From: Xenorhabdus poinarii G6
Lineage (GTDB): Bacteria > Pseudomonadota > Gammaproteobacteria > Enterobacterales > Enterobacteriaceae
DNA: 64,000 bases
Direction of reading: 5' to 3'
Assembly (NCBI RefSeq): GCF_000968175.1
Contig: NZ_FO704551.1
Coordinates: forward strand, 496,001-560,000
The notes below the pieces were generated by a model. The model saw nothing but the letters and a program-made list of their open reading frames with translations, was not told the DNA's origin and searched no databases. Below, piece after piece: positions 20,792 through 31,116 of the stretch. How positions within the stretch are numbered: the first letter of the stretch is position 1; every line of letters begins with the position of its first letter. The translations under genes were made by a program, and so were the position numbers.

Positions 20792-23542
20792 TCAGGATTT
20801 GGGTTTGAAGCGTAATAAGCGATTGGCATTACTGACGACGGTAATTGAAGACAATGCCATCGCTGCGCCAGCCACGACAGGATTTAATAAAGTGCCCGTG
20901 AAAGGGTATAAAATACCGGCTGCAATTGGGATACCTAAGGTATTGTAGATAAAGGCACCAAATAAATTTTGTTTCATATTACGTAACGTCCCCCGGGATA
21001 ATGCCACGGCATCGGCAACACTGTGCAGGCTATGACGCATAAGGGTAATGGTTGCCGTTTCTATCGCAATATCACTGCCTCCGCCCATGGCAATGCCAAC
21101 ATCCGCTTGTGCCAATGCAGGCGCATCGTTAATACCATCACCGATCATCGCAACTTTTCTGCCTTCTGATTGCAGAGATTGAATGGCATCTGCTTTGCCC
21201 TCGGGTAAAACACCGGCAATGACGTGCTCAATTCCGGCTTCTTTAGCGATGGCATTCGCCGTGGTGGGATTATCGCCTGTCAGCATGACCAAACGGTAAC
21301 CTTGGTTATGCAAACGAAGCAGTGCTGAGGCGGTATCTTGACGTAATGGATCGCGAATAGAAAATAGCGCCGCGACCTTGCCATCGGCAGACAAAATCAC
21401 CGGTGTTATCCCTTTTTCTGCTTGTGCGGCAACCAGAGGCGCTAACGCTGTCGTATCAATCTGATGTTGCTCAAGTAATTTTTGATTCCCCAGCAGCAGA
21501 GGCATATCATCAACCGTGCCTTTCACCCCCAGCCCTGCAATGGTGCGGAATGCCTGTACTTCGGGTAAGTGTTGTCCTTCTATCTGCATTAAAATGGCTT
21601 TTGCCAGAGGGTGATTTGAACCATTTTCCAATGCGCCAGCCCACATTAATACCTGCGCTTCAGTGAAGCCATTAAATGTGTGGATGTCTGTTACCTTGGG
21701 CATACCTTCCGTTAAGGTACCGGTTTTGTCGAAGACAAGGGTATCCAGTTGGCTGGCATGTTGCAGGGCATCGGCATCACGCACTAAGACACCTAATTCA
21801 GCGGCTCGACCCACCCCTGAAATAATGGACATGGGTGTTGCCAGGCCAAGAGCACAAGGACAGGCGATAATTAACACGGTGGTCATAATGACCAGCGCGT
21901 ACATAATTTGTGGTGCAGGGCCGATAAAATACCAGAGTGCACCTGCCATTAAAGCGATAGCAACAACAACAGGGACAAATATTGCGGCGATTTTATCTGC
22001 CAGTTGACCCAGTTCGGGTTTACTGCTTTGCGCCTGACGAACTAATTTGATAATGCGTGCCAATGTGGTTTGGCTACCAACCGCACTGGCGGTAAACAGC
22101 ACCGTACCATCTTGAACGATCGTACCGGCATGGACGTTATCGCCGCTGGATTTTTGTTGAGGAATGGGTTCACCGGTCAGCATGGCTTCATCCAGCCAAA
22201 CGGTACCTTGCGTAATGACACCATCGACCGGCACACGATCGCCGGTTGTCAGGCGGAGTACCATATTGGGCATCACGTCAGCCAATGGCCGTATTTTTTC
22301 TTCTCCAGCGGTCACGACCCGCGCCGTGGGAGGCGTTAAGTCCAATAAGCGTTCAAGCGCTTTGGAAGAACGTTGACGAGCACGTTGCTCCAACGCATGA
22401 CCGAGATTGATTAAACCAATGATCATGGCACTGGCTTCATAATAAAGATGGCGGGCTTGGGGAGGAAACATGTCTGGCCACACATTGACACTCATTGAAT
22501 AGAGCCACGCTGCGCCAGTCCCTAGGGCGACAAGTGTATCCATTGTTGCACTGCCCTTTTTCAGGCTTTGCCAGGCATTACGATAAAAATGGCCGCCTGC
22601 CAATATCATGACCAGCAGTGTTATCAAACCAATCGTCAGCCAAATCGTGTGGTTTGCCGGGGTGAGGAACATATTATCCCCTATCATGCCCCACACCATA
22701 ACCGGTACGCCAACCACTAATGCCAGGGCTGACTGCCAGCGAAAACGCCGCATATTCGCCTGTGCAACTTGCTGTTGGCGCTCACGGCGTTCAGCTTCAT
22801 TCTGAATAATTTCCGCGCCATAGCCTGCGTTAATCACAGCTTCAATCAACCTATTGGCTGATACCTGGCCGGTGACTAATGCGCTTCTTTCCGCAAGGTT
22901 GACTCTGGCATGTATGACGCCTTCAACAGATTGCAGTGCTTTTTGTACTTTGTTGACACAACTTGCACAGCTCATTCCCGTCAGTAAAAGCTGAATATTG
23001 TCATCATGGCGGTCACTATGATTCGCTTCATTTTTGTTGCTGTACTGGACAGGGGCGGTTTCTGCCGGCGCTGAAGGGGTTGCCGCTGGCAAAGATGCCG
23101 GAATCGGTGGCAGCGGCTCAGTCTTTGGGCGGTGGAGCGTTGTAGCGAATTCAGCGTGATAGCCAGCCTGTTCAACAGCACGTATTAATGCACAGTGCTC
23201 GGCATGACCATAAATTTTGGCTGTTCGGGTATCCACTTCTGCCGCAATCACTCCCTGCACGGTCTCTAATGCTTGTTGTGTCTTACCGGCACATCTCATA
23301 CAGTTTAAGCCAGACAGCCGTAACTCGATATCAGGCTGAGTAGCGACTGTGGCTTGATAATCTTCGGCAACAATGGCGGCAATTAATGCATTAGCTGAAA
23401 CCTGGCCGATAATTTTGGCATAATCCAGATGCACGTCCGCCTGTTCAACGTCGGGGATTTTTTCCAGTGCTTTTTTGACTCGGTTGACACAATGCATACA
23501 CGTTAGGCCTTGCAGTGCCAGAATGGTGGTTGTGGACATCAC
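20792..23542 (-). CDS. copA: CopA copper(I)-exporting P-type ATPase with three metal-binding domains
   Basis: Inner-membrane P1B-type ATPase that exports Cu(I) to the periplasm. It has 916 residues, about 80 more than E. coli CopA (834). The extra length fits a third N-terminal heavy-metal domain: CxxC pairs at Cys15/18 (TCMHC), Cys81/84 (NCMRC) and Cys192/195 (SCASC). The first two are close together; the third follows a Pro/Ala-rich linker and lies just before the membrane core. The core has the transport motif CPCALG, the phosphorylation site DKTGTLTEG, the actuator TGEPIPQ and the MVGDGIND-type hinge ([12 protein letters not shown]). Divergent from cueR across a CueR site. Confidence 0.96.
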   Translation of the reverse strand: MMSTTTILALQGLTCMHCVNRVKKALEKIPDVEQADVHLDYAKIIGQVSANALIAAIVAEDYQATVATQPDIELRLSGLNCMRCAGKTQQALETVQGVIAAEVDTRTAKIYGHAEHCALIRAVEQAGYHAEFATTLHRPKTEPLPPIPASLPAATPSAPAETAPVQYSNKNEANHSDRHDDNIQLLLTGMSCASCVNKVQKALQSVEGVIHARVNLAERSALVTGQVSANRLIEAVINAGYGAEIIQNEAERRERQQQVAQANMRRFRWQSALALVVGVPVMVWGMIGDNMFLTPANHTIWLTIGLITLLVMILAGGHFYRNAWQSLKKGSATMDTLVALGTGAAWLYSMSVNVWPDMFPPQARHLYYEASAMIIGLINLGHALEQRARQRSSKALERLLDLTPPTARVVTAGEEKIRPLADVMPNMVLRLTTGDRVPVDGVITQGTVWLDEAMLTGEPIPQQKSSGDNVHAGTIVQDGTVLFTASAVGSQTTLARIIKLVRQAQSSKPELGQLADKIAAIFVPVVVAIALMAGALWYFIGPAPQIMYALVIMTTVLIIACPCALGLATPMSIISGVGRAAELGVLVRDADALQHASQLDTLVFDKTGTLTEGMPKVTDIHTFNGFTEAQVLMWAGALENGSNHPLAKAILMQIEGQHLPEVQAFRTIAGLGVKGTVDDMPLLLGNQKLLEQHQIDTTALAPLVAAQAEKGITPVILSADGKVAALFSIRDPLRQDTASALLRLHNQGYRLVMLTGDNPTTANAIAKEAGIEHVIAGVLPEGKADAIQSLQSEGRKVAMIGDGINDAPALAQADVGIAMGGGSDIAIETATITLMRHSLHSVADAVALSRGTLRNMKQNLFGAFIYNTLGIPIAAGILYPFTGTLLNPVVAGAAMALSSITVVSNANRLLRFKPKS

Positions 23543-23585
23543 AATATCTCCTGATACAGGGTGATAAACTTATCATTAAAGCTAA

Positions 23586-23606
23586 ACCTTCCTGTATGGG
23601 GAAGGT
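23586..23606. promoter_or_regulatory. CueR-binding site in the copA promoter
   Basis: A perfect inverted repeat, ACCTTCC-N7-GGAAGGT, between divergent copA and cueR. It is the known CueR box. On the minus strand it overlaps TTGACC (23609-23604), which would be the copA -35 element, and the long spacer typical of MerR-controlled promoters follows. Confidence 0.93.
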
Positions 23607-23618
23607 CAAGGGGGAATT

Positions 23619-24023
23619 ATGAATATCAGTGAAATTGCCCGTAAGACAGGTTTAACCAGTAAAGCGATCCGATTCTATGAAGAAAAAGATCTGATTACGG
23701 CACCGGAGCGGGAAGGTAATGGTTATCGATATTACCAGCAAAAGCACATTAATGAGCTGATACTTTTGCGTCAGGCGAAAGAAGTCGGCTTTACGTTGGG
23801 GGAGTGTCGTGAATTGCTGCGATTATTCCGCAACCCTCACCGTCACAGTATGGATGTAAAAACAGCGACTCTGCAAAAAATCGCGGAAATAGAAAAAACG
23901 ATTTTGGAATTGAAAAAGATCAAGGAAAAACTACGGGCATTGGCGGCTGAATGTCCGGGAAATGATGGCGCGGATTGCCCCATCATTGAGCATTTATCTG
24001 GCTGCTGTCAACATCACCCTTGA
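23619..24023 (+). CDS. cueR: CueR, copper-responsive MerR-family activator
   Basis: Senses Cu(I) and activates copA transcription by distorting the promoter. It has 134 residues (E. coli 135). The N-terminal MerR helix-turn-helix reads [20 protein letters not shown]. The metal loop keeps Cys112 and Cys120 at the E. coli positions ([11 protein letters not shown]), and the C-terminus is Cys/His rich (SGCCQHHP). Its end overlaps the convergent ybbJ end by ten bases. Confidence 0.96.
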   Translation: MNISEIARKTGLTSKAIRFYEEKDLITAPEREGNGYRYYQQKHINELILLRQAKEVGFTLGECRELLRLFRNPHRHSMDVKTATLQKIAEIEKTILELKKIKEKLRALAAECPGNDGADCPIIEHLSGCCQHHP

Positions 24024-24475
24024 CGGGAGACGGCTCTCACCTGCAAGGTGATCCCGTCAACGGCGATGACTTCAACTTCGGTATTGGCCTGAAGTTCCCG
24101 GTCACAATGAACGCGCCAACTGCCATCAGCCAGTTTGACTCGCCCAAAACCGTTTTCGGTATCTGTGATTAAACGGGTACGCAATCCAATCAATTGGTGA
24201 TTTTTCTGATTGAGCGTCTTATCACTTGCCTTGCGCGGGCGATGGCGTAGCCAGCTACGCCATACAATCACAGAAAGCAAGGTCAGAACCGCAAACAGAC
24301 TCCCTTGCAGCGCCCAACTCATCGAAGGAAAAATCCATGTGATCAGGGTAACAACAACGGCTGCGGTTCCTGTCCACAATAGATATCCCCCTGTTCCTAG
24401 CAATTCAGCAATCAGAAGCAGGCCACCAAAACAGATCCAGAACCAGACTGGTTGAGCGGCGATCTGTTCAATCAT
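24014..24475 (-). CDS. ybbJ: YbbJ, NfeD-like membrane protein
   Basis: Small inner-membrane protein of the NfeD family, 153 residues. Two or three hydrophobic segments lie in the first 75 residues ([16 protein letters not shown]). A soluble OB-fold domain follows ([19 protein letters not shown] ending [16 protein letters not shown]). NfeD proteins partner with stomatin-like proteins; here the gene lies two bases after qmcA, as in E. coli. Confidence 0.92.
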   Translation of the reverse strand: MIEQIAAQPVWFWICFGGLLLIAELLGTGGYLLWTGTAAVVVTLITWIFPSMSWALQGSLFAVLTLLSVIVWRSWLRHRPRKASDKTLNQKNHQLIGLRTRLITDTENGFGRVKLADGSWRVHCDRELQANTEVEVIAVDGITLQVRAVSRQG

Positions 24476-24477
24476 AT

Positions 24478-25407
24478 TTATTTATCCTGTTTGCTTTTCT
24501 TACTTTCGTGAATTAATTCAGCAATACCCCCAATGGCGCCCATCAAATTACTGGCTTCCAGCGGCATCATAATCACTTTGCTATTCGTTGACGCACCAAT
24601 ATTTGTGAGAGCATCCGTATATTTTTGCGCAACAAAATAGTTAATTGCCTGCATATCGCCATTAGCAATCGCATCGGACACCATTTTGGTTGCCCGTGCC
24701 TCGGCTTCAGCGGCACGTTCACGCGCTTCAGCTTGCAGGAAAGCGGACTGGCGTTCCCCTTCTGCTTTCAGTATCTGTGACTGTTTTTCGCCTTCCGCTT
24801 TCAAAATAGCGGCCTGACGAATACCTTCCGCCTCAAGAATGTCTGCACGTTTAGTTCGCTCTGCTTTCATCTGAGCGTTCATTGCAGAGATCAGCTCTTT
24901 AGGCGGGCGAACATCGCGGATCTCAATACGCGTGATCTTGACGCCCCACGGGTTCGTGGCTTCATCGACGATGGTCAACAGGCGGCTATTGATGGCATCG
25001 CGCTGAGACAGCATTTCGTCCAGTTCCATCGCACCCAACACGGTACGGAAGTTGGTCATGGTCAGGTTAATGATAGACAGTTCCAGATTACTGACTTCAT
25101 AGGCAGCCCGTACAGGATCAACAACCTGAATGAAACAGACGGCATCAATCGTGACATTCGCATTATCGCGGGAAATAACCTCTTGCGAAGGAATATCCAG
25201 AACTTGCTCCATCATATTGATCTTACGGCCAATACGATCGATGAAAGGCACGATGATATGCAGACCCGGTGTTAATGTGCGTGTATAGCGCCCAAAACGT
25301 TCAACCGTCCACTGATAACCCTGTGGAACGGTTTTGACACAGGTAAAGACAATAACAATGGCAATAATGATGAGAATCGGTACAGCACCAAAAGAGAAGA
25401 GATCCAT
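24478..25407 (-). CDS. qmcA: QmcA, SPFH/stomatin-family membrane protein
   Basis: Stomatin/prohibitin-like protein anchored by one N-terminal membrane helix (about 5-25). It has 309 residues (E. coli 305). The SPFH domain reads [39 protein letters not shown] and [19 protein letters not shown]. It is followed by a Glu/Ala coiled coil with the repeated pattern [10 protein letters not shown] / [10 protein letters not shown]. Forms an operon with ybbJ. The fetAB genes that follow in E. coli are absent. Confidence 0.95.
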   Translation of the reverse strand: MDLFSFGAVPILIIIAIVIVFTCVKTVPQGYQWTVERFGRYTRTLTPGLHIIVPFIDRIGRKINMMEQVLDIPSQEVISRDNANVTIDAVCFIQVVDPVRAAYEVSNLELSIINLTMTNFRTVLGAMELDEMLSQRDAINSRLLTIVDEATNPWGVKITRIEIRDVRPPKELISAMNAQMKAERTKRADILEAEGIRQAAILKAEGEKQSQILKAEGERQSAFLQAEARERAAEAEARATKMVSDAIANGDMQAINYFVAQKYTDALTNIGASTNSKVIMMPLEASNLMGAIGGIAELIHESKKSKQDK

Positions 25408-25454
25408 AACAATTGTCCTATGTAGTGATGACGGTATACCTAATTTTTATTCAT

Positions 25455-26333
25455 CTAGTAGAGTAAAGAGTATACATGACGACGGTATTTAGAAGCCAAC
25501 ACATCTCCATGCTCTAAAGCCGCCAGAATATCCATCATCGTCTTTTTCACCGCACCATCGGCAGCCGCAAGATCTTTCTGCAGGAAACCCAATAATAATG
25601 CTAAGGCTTCTTCATTACGGCCAACCTGGTGTAATTCAGATGCCAATTGTACGGCTAATTCTGCATTTTCTGGTTGCGCCGCCAACGTTTGTTGCAGTTG
25701 TTGGATTTCAGGTGAATCTGCGGCCTCTTTTTGCGTTTTTATGTGTTCAAGCAACTCATGATAGCGTGCATCTTGTGCTTCTAATGGCAGGGTATCCAAT
25801 AGCTTTTGAGCGTCGTCAAGATGATTGAGTGACAGATGTACTTCGGCCAATAATAACGTCACATCCGTATTTTCAGGCTGTTCCTGATGGATGTCTTTCA
25901 GCAGGGAGAGGGCTTCTTGAGGTTTGCCCTGTTCAAGTCGTTCATTGACTTGTTCTAATGGTGACTTTTCTTCTTGCACCAGAAGTGTGGAGAAAATTTT
26001 TCTGATAGCCTCATCGGTTTGAATGCCTTCAAAACCCTGCACCGGGCGGGCTTCTTTCACAAACAGTACCGTCGGTAAGCCGCGTACACCAAACTGAGCG
26101 GCAATATAGGGTAATTCGCCACAATTGATTTTTGCCAGCGTAAATTGTCCGGCATATTCATGCGCGATTTTGTCAAGCGTGGCTTCTAATTCATGACAAT
26201 GTAAGTCTTGTGGGGACCAGAAATAGAATACGACGAGTTGGGAGAGTGAGTGCTGCACAACTTGCGTAATATTCGATTCATCAATATTCAGGATATAGTC
26301 GGTATGATTTTCTGTATTCACTGTCGGTTCCAT
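25455..26333 (-). CDS. cnoX: YbbN/CnoX, thioredoxin-TPR co-chaperone
   Basis: Thioredoxin-fold plus TPR protein; in E. coli it is a chloride-activated holdase (CnoX) working with GroEL and DnaK. The start at 26333 ([13 protein letters not shown]) gives 292 residues (E. coli 284); the upstream open frame to 26429 has no homologous sequence. The thioredoxin active site is degenerate, with only the second Cys (WSPQDLHC). The TPR half includes [20 protein letters not shown] and [20 protein letters not shown], and the end [12 protein letters not shown] matches E. coli. Confidence 0.94.
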   Translation of the reverse strand: MEPTVNTENHTDYILNIDESNITQVVQHSLSQLVVFYFWSPQDLHCHELEATLDKIAHEYAGQFTLAKINCGELPYIAAQFGVRGLPTVLFVKEARPVQGFEGIQTDEAIRKIFSTLLVQEEKSPLEQVNERLEQGKPQEALSLLKDIHQEQPENTDVTLLLAEVHLSLNHLDDAQKLLDTLPLEAQDARYHELLEHIKTQKEAADSPEIQQLQQTLAAQPENAELAVQLASELHQVGRNEEALALLLGFLQKDLAAADGAVKKTMMDILAALEHGDVLASKYRRHVYSLLY

Positions 26334-26460
26334 GGGTATGTCTCTCTGGTTCGTTGCTAGGCGATGAGCGGTATCATCATGTATATCCCCTGCGTTTTTC
26401 AAGTCAACTTGAAATGCATTGAATATCAATCAGGTTCGTTTGTGCGTTTTTTGATCTTCC

Positions 26461-27237
26461 TTAACTTTGCCAGTGTACGATTTTATCAAACCATTTCTCT
26501 GGCAGTATACGACGCATGATTTTGACGGTGTGCGTTAACAAGGTAACAGAATAACGTAATTTAGGATGGGGACTTTCCAGGGCATGAATCAGCTTCGCCA
26601 CCACATCTTCAGGCATCAGGGTAAAACGGCGGGTAAGGCTTGAGTTTTCGACCGGATGATCCTGTTGTGTTTGATTCACATTTTCCGTAAAACGCGTATT
26701 GATTGGGCCAGGCTCTATCAGGCTGACTTTAATCGCTGTTTTTGCCAGTTCTCCCCGTAAAGCGTCTGACCAGGCTTCGAGGGCATATTTACTGGCTGCG
26801 TAGGCACCCCGGCCAGGGGTTGAAAGTAAGCCCATCACCGAACTGGTTTGGACAATCCGTCCTGCCCCATAAGCACGTATGGCGGGCAGTAATAAGCAGG
26901 TGAGTTGATGGGTACCAAAGAAATTCGTGGCAAACTGTTCTTCCATCTGTTCACGGGAAACGCTTTCCAATGAGCCGTACACGGCAAAGCCAGCATTATT
27001 AAATAAGCCGAATAAACGACCGTTGGTTAATGCAATCACCGTTTTTGCCGCGCGTGCGACACTCTCTTTATCCGCTAAATCCAATTCAATCGGTTCGAAC
27101 CCCCATTCACGCATATGAGCCAAATCAGACGATTTGCGACAGGCAGCGAGCACACGGTAACCGCGTTGATGGAGGATGTTGGCCGCGGCGAATCCGATGC
27201 CACTGGAACATCCTGTAATAAGAATGGCTTTTTGCAT
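26461..27237 (-). CDS. ybbO: YbbO, short-chain dehydrogenase/reductase
   Basis: NADP-dependent classical SDR, 258 residues. The cofactor motif TGCSSGIG is at residues 9-16, NNAG near 85, and the catalytic Ser and YAASK around 138-155. E. coli YbbO acts as an aldehyde reductase. It precedes ybbN by 127 bases and follows tesA on the same strand, as in E. coli. Confidence 0.92.
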   Translation of the reverse strand: MQKAILITGCSSGIGFAAANILHQRGYRVLAACRKSSDLAHMREWGFEPIELDLADKESVARAAKTVIALTNGRLFGLFNNAGFAVYGSLESVSREQMEEQFATNFFGTHQLTCLLLPAIRAYGAGRIVQTSSVMGLLSTPGRGAYAASKYALEAWSDALRGELAKTAIKVSLIEPGPINTRFTENVNQTQQDHPVENSSLTRRFTLMPEDVVAKLIHALESPHPKLRYSVTLLTHTVKIMRRILPEKWFDKIVHWQS

Positions 27238-27302
27238 AATTTTACCTACTCATCTGCATCAATGGATAAAAGTGAATGATTTTCTATCAGTAATATATTT
27301 AC

Positions 27303-27938
27303 TTAAGGTGAATTGATGTATTCTGACAGCTTTTTAGCCATCCAATCCGCAATAAAGGGTTGTGCGGCTTGATTGGGATGCATTCCGTCATCCTGCATCC
27401 ATTCTGGCTTGATAACAACGTGCTCCATAAAAAATGGCAACAGAGGAATGTGGTTGCGTTCAGCCAGTGCCGGATAAATTTTGGCAAAGGATTCGGTATA
27501 ACGTTTTCCGTAGTTAGGTGAAATGCGGATTTGCATTAGCAAGGGGTGTGCACCCGCTTGTTTGATCGCGGTAATACTCTGTTGCAGATCGTGCTCGATG
27601 CGTTGAGTGGGAAAACCACGTAATCCGTCATTTGCACCAAGTTCTATCAGAACCCATTTGGGGTGGTGTTGCTTCAAGAGTTCAGGCAAACGTTCGAATC
27701 CCTGTGCAGCGGTATTGCCACTAATACTGCCGTTAACAATGACGGTTTTTTTATCAGCTTGCCGCCATTGCGCCGCCATCAGTGTTGGCCATGATTGATC
27801 AACGGGTAAACGATATCCGGCGCTGAGGCTGTCTCCTAAGATAAGTAGCGTATCCGCAGCGGCTGCCCTCACGCTGCATAGCACCAACAGTAAAAGGAAA
27901 AATACATGACGGTAGAAAGTATTCTTGAAGTTCATCAT
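27303..27938 (-). CDS. tesA: TesA, periplasmic thioesterase I / lysophospholipase L1
   Basis: SGNH hydrolase acting on acyl thioesters and lysophospholipids in the periplasm. The start at 27938 (MMNFKNTFYRH) matches E. coli and gives 211 residues with a signal peptide ending SVRAAA; the upstream open frame is not homologous. The mature enzyme starts ADTLLILGDS, putting the catalytic Ser at mature position 10. GAND and the DDGMHPN Asp/His pair complete the SGNH set. It overlaps the divergent ybbA by 33 bases. Confidence 0.96.
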   Translation of the reverse strand: MMNFKNTFYRHVFFLLLLVLCSVRAAAADTLLILGDSLSAGYRLPVDQSWPTLMAAQWRQADKKTVIVNGSISGNTAAQGFERLPELLKQHHPKWVLIELGANDGLRGFPTQRIEHDLQQSITAIKQAGAHPLLMQIRISPNYGKRYTESFAKIYPALAERNHIPLLPFFMEHVVIKPEWMQDDGMHPNQAAQPFIADWMAKKLSEYINSP

Positions 27939-28592
27939 CTCACTAAACATGTCGGCCAAGGGGAACAGGTAATTAATATATTGCAAGGTATTGAGTTAGT
28001 TGTCGAGCCAGCACAAACAATTGCCCTCATTGGTGAATCGGGCTCAGGCAAGTCCACCCTGCTGGGGATTATTGCCGGATTGGATGATGGCAGTGGGGGA
28101 GAGGTGCATTTATTGGGGCAGAATATCAGCCGTATGAATGAAGAACAGCGGGCGCAGTTAAGGGCAGAAAATGTGGGTTTTGTTTTCCAATCGTTTATGT
28201 TGATCCCAACGCTGAACGCACTGGAGAATGTTCAACTGCCGGCATTATTACGTGGTGAAGCGGAATACCAAAGTCGTGAACAGGCTACTGCATTACTTGA
28301 GCAGTTGGGATTAGGCAAACGCCTGAAGCATATGCCAGCACAACTTTCCGGTGGAGAACAGCAGCGCGTCGCCTTAGCTCGCGCGTTTTGTACCCGACCT
28401 AAAATTTTGTTTGCGGATGAACCCACCGGTAATCTGGATCGCCAGACCGGTGAGCGTATTGCTGATTTACTGTTTTCCCTTAACCAGGACTATGCAACGA
28501 CGTTGATTTTAGTGACTCATGACAGCCAGTTGGCTGCCCGTTGTCAGCGGCGTTTACGTTTAGTGGATGGAAAATTGCAGGAGGAAGTATGA
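27906..28592 (+). CDS. ybbA: YbbA, ABC transporter ATP-binding protein
   Basis: ATPase of a LolD/MacB-like ABC system, 228 residues. It has Walker A GESGSGKST, the Q-loop VFQSFML, signature LSGGEQQRVALARAF, Walker B ILFADEPTGNLD and the His switch VTHD. Its first codons overlap the 5' end of tesA on the other strand. The stop overlaps the ybbP start (ATGA), so the two subunits are translationally coupled. The transported substrate is unknown. Confidence 0.95.
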   Translation: MTVESILEVHHLTKHVGQGEQVINILQGIELVVEPAQTIALIGESGSGKSTLLGIIAGLDDGSGGEVHLLGQNISRMNEEQRAQLRAENVGFVFQSFMLIPTLNALENVQLPALLRGEAEYQSREQATALLEQLGLGKRLKHMPAQLSGGEQQRVALARAFCTRPKILFADEPTGNLDRQTGERIADLLFSLNQDYATTLILVTHDSQLAARCQRRLRLVDGKLQEEV

Positions 28593-31021
28593 TCTGGCGC
28601 TGGTTTTGGCGTGAATGGCGTACACCTTCTCTTCTGATCGTGTGGTTATCCCTGACATTGGCGGTGGCTTGTGTACTGGCATTAGGACGTATCAGTGATC
28701 GTATTGATCAGAGTGTTCATTATCAAAGTCGTGATTTTCTGGCCGGTGATCTTGTCTTAAGGGCATCATATCCCGTTGATGAATCTTGGCTGAAAAAGGC
28801 ACAAGAGCAGGGCTTGACCCTGAGTCGTCAGATCGCTTTTTCGACCATGACTTATGCAGGTGATATTCCACAACTGGCTCAGGTAAAAGCGGCAGATGAC
28901 CGTTATCCTTTGTATGGTGAACTGGAAACCAGGCCACGTGGATTGAAAGCAGAAAAAGGAACGGTGTTGGTGGCACCGAGATTGCTGACACTGTTAGGCA
29001 TTAACGTCGGGGATCAGCTTGACGTGGGTGATACCACGTTGACGATCAGCGGGGAATTGCTGCAAGAGCCGGATAGTGGTTTTAGTCCTTTCCAGATTTC
29101 GCCCCGAATATTAATCCATATTGCTGATGCACAAGCCACGGGAGCGATCCAACCCGGTAGTCGTTTGACTTACCGTTATATGTTTGCCGGCTCGTCTGCC
29201 GCCATCCAATCATTCCAGCAATTGATTGACCCGCAATTGAAAGCCGATCAACGCTGGCTGACCTTGAAACAGGATAATGGCGTCATGGCACAATCCATTG
29301 AGCGTGCTCAGCAATTTTTACTCTTATCCGCCCTGTTGACATTGCTACTTGCTGTCGCCGCGATGGCCGTTTCCATGACACATTATTGCCGTAGTCGGCA
29401 TCATTTGGTTGCTATCCTGAAAACATTGGGTGCCGGACGTTGGGCTTTACGTCAATGGGTCATCGGGCAATGGTTAGTCATATTGCTTGCGGCCATTACA
29501 GTCGGTTCCATTGCGGGTTTGGCGTTTGAGGCGGTATTGGTTCAAGTGTTGGCCGATATGTTACCTAAAGTGCTACCGGCGGCAGGAATGTGGCCGTGGA
29601 TATGGGCGATCGGCACTTTGCTGGGTATCGCTGTACTGGTGGGGATTCGGCCATATCGTCAGCTCATGGCAACTCAGCCTTCACGGGTATTGAGAAATGA
29701 TGTCACGGCGTCCATCTGGCCATTGCGTTATTATTTACCGGTCGTGGCATTAATCCTCACCGGAGGATTGGTCATGCTGGCAGGTACCCATCCTCTGTTA
29801 TGGTCATTGTTAGCCGGTGTGCCGATAGTTGCGTTATTTCTGGCATTATTGGGATGGGGAGGATTATGGCTGTTGCGCCGTGTTACGTTCCGTCAGTTAA
29901 GCCTGCGTCTGGCCGTGAATCGGTTATTGTGCCGGCCGTTGCAGACCATGACGCAATTGGCCGCATTTTCCCTGTCATTCATGTTGCTGGCGTTGCTTCT
30001 TATGGCGAGAGGGGATCTCGTGAACCGCTGGCAGCAGCAATTGCCAGCGGATAGCCCAAATTATTTCCTGATGAACATGACGCAACCACAAGTGGCTAAA
30101 ATCAATGAGTTACTGCGCAAATATCAGGTGAAACCGACGGACTTTTATCCGGTGGTGTTGGCACGTTTGACGCAGGTCAATGGACACTCTGCGATGGAAT
30201 GGGCGAATGAGAAACACCCGAATAGTACGACAGTGCGTCGTGAACTGAACCTCACCTGGAAAAGCGAATTACCCCCATTTAATACCCTGATAGCGGGAAC
30301 ATGGCCGCCAAAACCGAATGAAGTTTCTATTGAGCAGGGGGTTGCGGAACAATTGAAAATCAAGCCAGGTGATAAACTTGCCTTCACCGGAGATACCCGA
30401 ACATTTCTTGTCACCGTAAGCAGCATTCGCAAAGTGGATTGGGAGAGTATCAATCCGAACTTCATTTTTATCTTCGCGAAAGAAACATTGGAAAATCAGC
30501 CCAAAATGTGGCTGACTAGTTTTCATTATGAAGGCGATGGGCGGCTTTTGACAGCGATTAATCGTGATTTCCCGACGGTTGGCATTTTGGATATTGGCGC
30601 GATCATCAAACAAGCACAAGGTATTTTACAGCAAGTCAGTAAGGCGTTGGAAATGATGGTTATGCTGGTGATGGTGTGTGGGGGCTTGCTTTTATTGGCA
30701 CAAGTTCAGGTTGGAATGAACCAACGACAACTTGAATTGGTGGTGTATCGTACACTGGGTGCGAGTAAGAAACTGTTGCGTCGCACACTATGGAGTGAAT
30801 TTGCCCTGCTTGGTTTTATGGCTGGTTTGGCCGCGGCCTTTGGGGCAGAAATTGCCCTTTGGTTGTTGCAGACTCAGGTCTTTGATTTCCCGTGGCAACC
30901 CCAATGGCTGATGTGGCTTTTGCTTCCGCTCATCAGTAGCTTACTGCTTTCATTATGTGGTGGTTGGTTGGGTATCAGGCTATTGCGGACGCAAGGGCAA
31001 TATCGGCGTTTACCGGCATAA
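28589..31021 (+). CDS. ybbP: YbbP, FtsX-type ABC transporter permease
   Basis: Large inner-membrane permease of the MacB/LolE/FtsX type, 810 residues from the ATG at 28589 (MIWRWFWREWRTPSL; E. coli 804). It has an N-terminal membrane helix, a periplasmic domain, two groups of membrane helices with FtsX-type sequence (AILKTLGAGRWALRQWVIGQ and VVYRTLGASKKLLRRTLWSE), and a second periplasmic domain. It partners YbbA. A link to envelope lipid or lipoprotein export is suggested by family, not shown. Confidence 0.94.
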   Translation: MIWRWFWREWRTPSLLIVWLSLTLAVACVLALGRISDRIDQSVHYQSRDFLAGDLVLRASYPVDESWLKKAQEQGLTLSRQIAFSTMTYAGDIPQLAQVKAADDRYPLYGELETRPRGLKAEKGTVLVAPRLLTLLGINVGDQLDVGDTTLTISGELLQEPDSGFSPFQISPRILIHIADAQATGAIQPGSRLTYRYMFAGSSAAIQSFQQLIDPQLKADQRWLTLKQDNGVMAQSIERAQQFLLLSALLTLLLAVAAMAVSMTHYCRSRHHLVAILKTLGAGRWALRQWVIGQWLVILLAAITVGSIAGLAFEAVLVQVLADMLPKVLPAAGMWPWIWAIGTLLGIAVLVGIRPYRQLMATQPSRVLRNDVTASIWPLRYYLPVVALILTGGLVMLAGTHPLLWSLLAGVPIVALFLALLGWGGLWLLRRVTFRQLSLRLAVNRLLCRPLQTMTQLAAFSLSFMLLALLLMARGDLVNRWQQQLPADSPNYFLMNMTQPQVAKINELLRKYQVKPTDFYPVVLARLTQVNGHSAMEWANEKHPNSTTVRRELNLTWKSELPPFNTLIAGTWPPKPNEVSIEQGVAEQLKIKPGDKLAFTGDTRTFLVTVSSIRKVDWESINPNFIFIFAKETLENQPKMWLTSFHYEGDGRLLTAINRDFPTVGILDIGAIIKQAQGILQQVSKALEMMVMLVMVCGGLLLLAQVQVGMNQRQLELVVYRTLGASKKLLRRTLWSEFALLGFMAGLAAAFGAEIALWLLQTQVFDFPWQPQWLMWLLLPLISSLLLSLCGGWLGIRLLRTQGQYRRLPA

Positions 31022-31054
31022 TATGCCCGCGCGATAGCAATCAATGGCATAACA

Positions 31055-31084
31055 ATAAACCTCGTTTAAAATAACGAGGTTTAT
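31055..31084. terminator. Terminator between convergent ybbP and the MFS gene
   Basis: A perfect 12-base stem, ATAAACCTCGTT / AACGAGGTTTAT, and a six-base loop, between two convergent genes. The T tails are short. Confidence 0.6.
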
Positions 31085-31116
31085 CAGATAACGGAGCGAA
31101 GATGAATCGGGAAACG

